DNA of 7,655 nucleotides, from positions 1-7,655 of the forward strand of contig DPWD01000054.1 of NCBI GenBank assembly GCA_003526465.1, read 5' to 3'. Positions 5,332 to 7,655 of the stretch are shown here, piece by piece (positions within the stretch are counted from its first letter, which is position 1; every line of letters starts with the position of its first letter). The notes below the pieces were generated by a model, which made no database searches, was not told where the DNA came from, and saw only the letters and a program-made list of their open reading frames with translations. The DNA comes from Hyphomonadaceae bacterium. Lineage in GTDB: Bacteria > Pseudomonadota > Alphaproteobacteria > Caulobacterales > Aquidulcibacteraceae. A program made the translations under genes and the position numbers.

Positions 5332-6231
5332 ATGACCTACCTAGACGGCGCCGCCCCGCCTGACGCCCTCGTAAAAGACGGCAGCGACCAGGGCTTCATA
5401 GCTGACGTGATCGAGGCCTCGCGCGCCACGCCGGTGATCGTGGATTTCTGGGCGCCGTGGTGCGGGCCGTGCAAGACGCTGGCGCCGGCGATCGAGCGCG
5501 CTGTGCGCGCGGCTGGCGGCAAAGTGAAGCTGGTCAAGATCAATATCGACGAACATCCAGGCGTCGCCGGCCAATTGGGCGTGCGCTCGATCCCGGCGGT
5601 TTATGCCTTCGACAAGGGCCGCCCAGTGGACGGGTTCACCGGCGCTGTGCCAGAGAGCCAGGTGAAACTGTTCATCGATCGCCTCACCGGCGCGGGTGCG
5701 GACGAAGACATCGAAGCGTTGCTGGAACAGGCGGCGGAAAGTCTTGCGCTGGGCGATCTCGGCGGCGCGGCGCAATCGTTCGCTTCGGCGCTGCAGCTTG
5801 ACCCCGCCAACACCAAAGCCATAGCAGGCATGGCGCGGCTCTATCTGCAAAGCGGCGACCCCGAGCAAGCGCGCGCCGTGCTCGAGATGGCGCCGCCGGA
5901 AAAAGCGGGCGATGCTGAAATCGCCAGCGTGCGCGCGGCGCTCGACCTTGCCGCCTCCTCCGCCAGCGCTGGAGACAGCGGAGAATTGGCGCTCAAGGTC
6001 GCCAACAACCCGGGCGATCTGCAGGCGCGCTACGAGCTGGCCGAAGCGCTTTCGGCGCGCGGCGAACTGGAAAGCGCCAGCGAGCAGCTGTTGGCGATCA
6101 TCGCGAAAAACCGCGAATGGAACGAAGACGCCGCGCGCAAACAATTGCTCAAGATATTCGAAGCGGCCGGCCCCGCCTCCGAGATCGCCAAGCAAGGCCG
6201 GCGCAAACTTTCGGCGATCTTGTTCTCATGA
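5332..6231 (+). CDS. cnoX: CnoX/YbbN-like thioredoxin-TPR chaperedoxin
   Basis: A 299-residue protein. The N-terminal thioredoxin domain (about 15-120) has PVIVDFWAPWCGPCKTLAP, with the active site WCGPC at 43-47 and the cis-proline at P88 (SIPA). The C-terminal half is helical with TPR-like units: ALLEQAAESLALGDLGGAAQSF (129-150), DPANTKAIAGMARLYLQSGD (157-176), and a final block (224-280) with NPGDLQARYELAEALSARG. This is the CnoX/YbbN architecture: a holdase that protects unfolding proteins and passes them to chaperones. The E. coli protein lacks the CxxC pair; here both cysteines are kept, so it may also be a working thiol reductase. There is no signal peptide, so it is cytoplasmic. Its TGA (6229-6231) overlaps the ATG of the next gene, indicating coupled translation. 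The family is sure; the chaperone role is inferred from homologues. Confidence 0.93.
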   Translation: MTYLDGAAPPDALVKDGSDQGFIADVIEASRATPVIVDFWAPWCGPCKTLAPAIERAVRAAGGKVKLVKINIDEHPGVAGQLGVRSIPAVYAFDKGRPVDGFTGAVPESQVKLFIDRLTGAGADEDIEALLEQAAESLALGDLGGAAQSFASALQLDPANTKAIAGMARLYLQSGDPEQARAVLEMAPPEKAGDAEIASVRAALDLAASSASAGDSGELALKVANNPGDLQARYELAEALSARGELESASEQLLAIIAKNREWNEDAARKQLLKIFEAAGPASEIAKQGRRKLSAILFS

Positions 6232-6884
6232 GCGCGTTCGGCTATCGCAAGCCCGCGGACCTGCCGCAGACCATACCGCTGTTTCCGCTGGCGGGCGCGA
6301 TCCTGATGCCGCGCGGGGTGCTGGCGCTCAACGTGTTCGAGCCGCGCTATCTCAACATGGTCGATGACGTGCTCGGCGATCATCGCCTGATCGGCATGGT
6401 CCAGCCGGCGACGGGCGAGGAGGATGCGGCAATCCCCGCGCTTTCCAGCGTCGGCACGGTCGGGCGCATTACCGGCTTTTCCGAAACCGAGGACGGGCGC
6501 TATCTGATCACGCTCACCGGCATTTGCCGCTTCGATTTGGAGCGCGAGTTCGACGCCGGCGCGCCGTACCGGCAAGCGATCGTCTCCTATGAGAGCTATG
6601 CCAGCGATTTCGTCGCCGCGCGCGGCGAGCGCGTCGACCGCGGCGCCTTGATTGTCATTCTCAAACGCTATGCGTCGTTGCACGGGTTCGAGGTCGACTG
6701 GGATTCGGTCGAGCAAGCGCCTACCGAAACCATCGTCAATGTCGCGGCGCAGATTTGCCCGTTCGACAATGCGGCAAAGCAAGCCCTTCTCGAAGCGGTC
6801 AGCCTAGAGGAACGCGCGCGGGCACTGGTGACGCTGCTGGAATGGGATGCCGCCTCCGGCGACGAGCGGCGGCCATTGCAATGA
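6228..6884 (+). CDS. stand-alone LON substrate-binding-domain protein
   Basis: A 218-residue protein consisting almost only of the LON N-terminal substrate-binding domain. It shows [27 protein letters not shown] (15-41), the family signature, then [29 protein letters not shown] (76-104), a helical C-terminal part (135-190) and [15 protein letters not shown] (192-206). There is no AAA+ ATPase or Ser-Lys protease domain, so it is not the Lon protease. Such short LON proteins are widespread in bacteria with no settled function; a substrate-recognition or adaptor role is inferred. The start at 6228 lies in the ATGA overlap with the thioredoxin stop and begins right at the family N-terminus; a longer frame opening at 6117 lies wholly in the upstream gene and was rejected. 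Its own TGA overlaps the next start. Confidence 0.93.
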   Translation: MSAFGYRKPADLPQTIPLFPLAGAILMPRGVLALNVFEPRYLNMVDDVLGDHRLIGMVQPATGEEDAAIPALSSVGTVGRITGFSETEDGRYLITLTGICRFDLEREFDAGAPYRQAIVSYESYASDFVAARGERVDRGALIVILKRYASLHGFEVDWDSVEQAPTETIVNVAAQICPFDNAAKQALLEAVSLEERARALVTLLEWDAASGDERRPLQ

Positions 6885-7063
6885 GCGAGCCCGACCCGAA
6901 GCTGCTGGAAGTGCTGGTCTGCCCGCAATCTCGGACGCCGCTCAAGTACGACCGCGCGCGCCAAGAACTGGTCAGCGTGGCCGCGCGCCTCGCCTATCCG
7001 GTGCGCGACGGCGTCCCGATCATGCTGATCGACGAAGCGCGGGAATTGGGCGCGGACGAATGA
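6881..7063 (+). CDS. Trm112-like (YcaR/UPF0434) small protein
   Basis: A 60-residue protein of the Trm112/YcaR family, recognisable from [17 protein letters not shown] (8-24), [20 protein letters not shown] (29-48) and [12 protein letters not shown] at the end. In eukaryotes and archaea, Trm112 is a small zinc-binding activator of RNA and protein methyltransferases; bacterial members are poorly understood. Only C14 remains of the usual cysteine set: CPxC has become CPQS and no later cysteine exists, so this copy probably does not bind zinc through four cysteines. I recall similar cysteine-poor forms in alphaproteobacteria, so this is likely lineage-typical rather than damage. Start 6881 and stop 7063 overlap both neighbouring genes by ATGA, which supports the chosen frame. 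Confidence 0.9.
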   Translation: MSEPDPKLLEVLVCPQSRTPLKYDRARQELVSVAARLAYPVRDGVPIMLIDEARELGADE

Positions 7064-7425
7064 GCGAGCGCCCCTGGCCTACCGATCTGGAGTTCGACCG
7101 CGCTGCCAGGCTCTTGCACATCGCCTTCGATGACGGCGCAAAGTTCGACATCCCGTTCGAGTTATTGCGCGTCGAAAGTCCCTCCGCGGAAAACAAGGGT
7201 CATGGCGGCGCAACCCGGCCCCCACCCGTTACCGGCAAGGCCAATGTCGGCGTGCGCGGCGCCGACCCGGTGGGCCGCTACGCGGTTCGCATCACCTTCG
7301 ACGACGGCCACGACACCGGGCTCTATTCCTGGGACCTGCTCTACGAATTGGGCCGCGACCGCGACACCTTGTTTGCGCGCTATCGTGAAGCGGTCGCCGC
7401 GGCTGGCGGCGCCGACGACGCCTAG
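7060..7425 (+). CDS. DUF971 (GBBH-like N-terminal domain) protein
   Basis: A 121-residue single-domain protein of the DUF971 family, related to the N-terminal domain of gamma-butyrobetaine hydroxylase. Landmarks are [17 protein letters not shown] (10-26), the block [16 protein letters not shown] (35-50), [28 protein letters not shown] (71-98) and a C-terminal helix. In gamma-butyrobetaine hydroxylase the domain carries a zinc site; the free-standing bacterial proteins have no proven role and are sometimes linked to iron-sulfur maturation. No hydroxylase domain follows. The start at 7060 overlaps the Trm112 stop as ATGA, with GGA four bases upstream. It is the last gene of the overlapping block: after its TAG there is a 70-bp gap before the next start, with no clear terminator. 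Confidence 0.9.
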   Translation: MSERPWPTDLEFDRAARLLHIAFDDGAKFDIPFELLRVESPSAENKGHGGATRPPPVTGKANVGVRGADPVGRYAVRITFDDGHDTGLYSWDLLYELGRDRDTLFARYREAVAAAGGADDA

Positions 7426-7495
7426 CCCGGGTCCGTGGCGCAGCGTTTCTAACCCGCAATTAACGCCCTGATGCTTAGCTCGTGGGCGATAACCA

Positions 7496-7655
7496 ATGGC
7501 CAAGTCTCGACGCCCCGCGCCCACGCCGCGGCCAAAGCAGGCCGCGCAAGCAGCAAAGCCGCGGGCGCGCGCCAAGCGCAAGAGCGCGGCAGCCGCTGCA
7601 AGCCCGCCTGCTGAACCGCTCCCGATTCCACCGCCAGCAGTGGAAGCGCCGGAGG
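7496..7655 (+). CDS. partial CDS with basic Ala/Pro-rich N-terminus, runs off window
   Basis: An open frame starts at ATG 7496 and stays open for 53 codons to the window end. An in-frame TAA lies two codons upstream (7490-7492), so 7496 is the first possible ATG. The visible part starts MAKSRRPAPTPRPKQAAQAA, continues with a lysine/arginine-rich stretch and a run of alanines (about 31-35), and then turns proline-rich and slightly acidic (PAEPLPIPPP). There is no signal peptide, membrane segment or domain yet. Such a tail could precede a membrane or cell-envelope enzyme, or be a DNA-binding basic tail; the product cannot be named. The ribosome binding site is weak (GTGGG). High GC makes open frames common, so the call relies on position, strand and strongly biased codon third positions. 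Confidence 0.6.
   Translation, partial: MAKSRRPAPTPRPKQAAQAAKPRARAKRKSAAAAASPPAEPLPIPPPAVEAPE

Noticed and set aside
5341..6195. 284-codon minus-strand open frame opposite the thioredoxin-TPR gene
   Set aside because: It is antisense to a firmly identified gene, is Arg/Ala-rich and has no domain.
6030..6782. 250-codon minus-strand open frame opposite the LON-domain gene
   Set aside because: It is a composition-driven antisense frame with no family resemblance and crosses the thioredoxin-LON gene junction.
1..7655. CRISPR array, insertion sequence, transposase or integrase
   Set aside because: No regularly spaced repeats, no terminal inverted repeats with a transposase gene and no recombinase motif were seen on either strand.

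Overview
The window looks like the chromosome of a high-GC alphaproteobacterium. Coding regions sampled by hand reach about 70-75% GC, the tRNA-Gly gene encodes its own CCA, and the right-hand cluster of thioredoxin/TPR, LON-domain, Trm112-like and DUF971 proteins reads as alphaproteobacterial. A Caulobacterales or Hyphomonadales-like host is my guess from the protein style and has not been tested.

Left half (1-4672), all on the minus strand. In transcription order it holds a type II toxin-antitoxin pair (Phd/YefM-type antitoxin 4346-4672 and PIN-domain toxin 3945-4349), a DUF6065 protein (3149-3904), a Schlafen-type AlbA_2 plus GHKL ATPase-like protein (1477-3105), a Tat-exported M19 (membrane dipeptidase) homologue that lacks the usual N-terminal HxD metal ligands (193-1311), and tRNA-Gly(GCC) (1-75). 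The AlbA_2 gene has visibly lower GC than its surroundings and resembles an accessory insertion. The toxin-antitoxin pair, DUF6065 and AlbA_2 genes form the accessory part of the window.

Middle (4673-4758). A short divergent intergenic region holds a near-perfect palindrome at 4693-4720 (13-bp arms, 2-bp centre). It lies between and overlaps the -35 and -10 boxes of the antitoxin promoter, which is the expected layout of an autoregulatory operator. By symmetry it may also affect the rightward gene.

Right half (4759-7655), all on the plus strand. It holds a ProXp-ala-type editing deacylase for Ala-tRNA(Pro), then a tightly packed operon: a CnoX-like thioredoxin-TPR chaperedoxin, a stand-alone LON substrate-binding-domain protein, a Trm112-like 60-residue protein and a DUF971 protein. 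The last three each start inside the stop codon of the gene before (ATGA overlaps). A further gene with a basic, Ala/Pro-rich N-terminus starts at 7496 and runs off the window. The right half reads as core housekeeping genes for translation quality control and protein homeostasis.

I do not see a clearly new multi-gene system. The best leads are the AlbA_2/GHKL gene next to DUF6065 and a toxin-antitoxin pair, the operator that may be shared with the tRNA-editing gene, and the M19 homologue with altered metal ligands.
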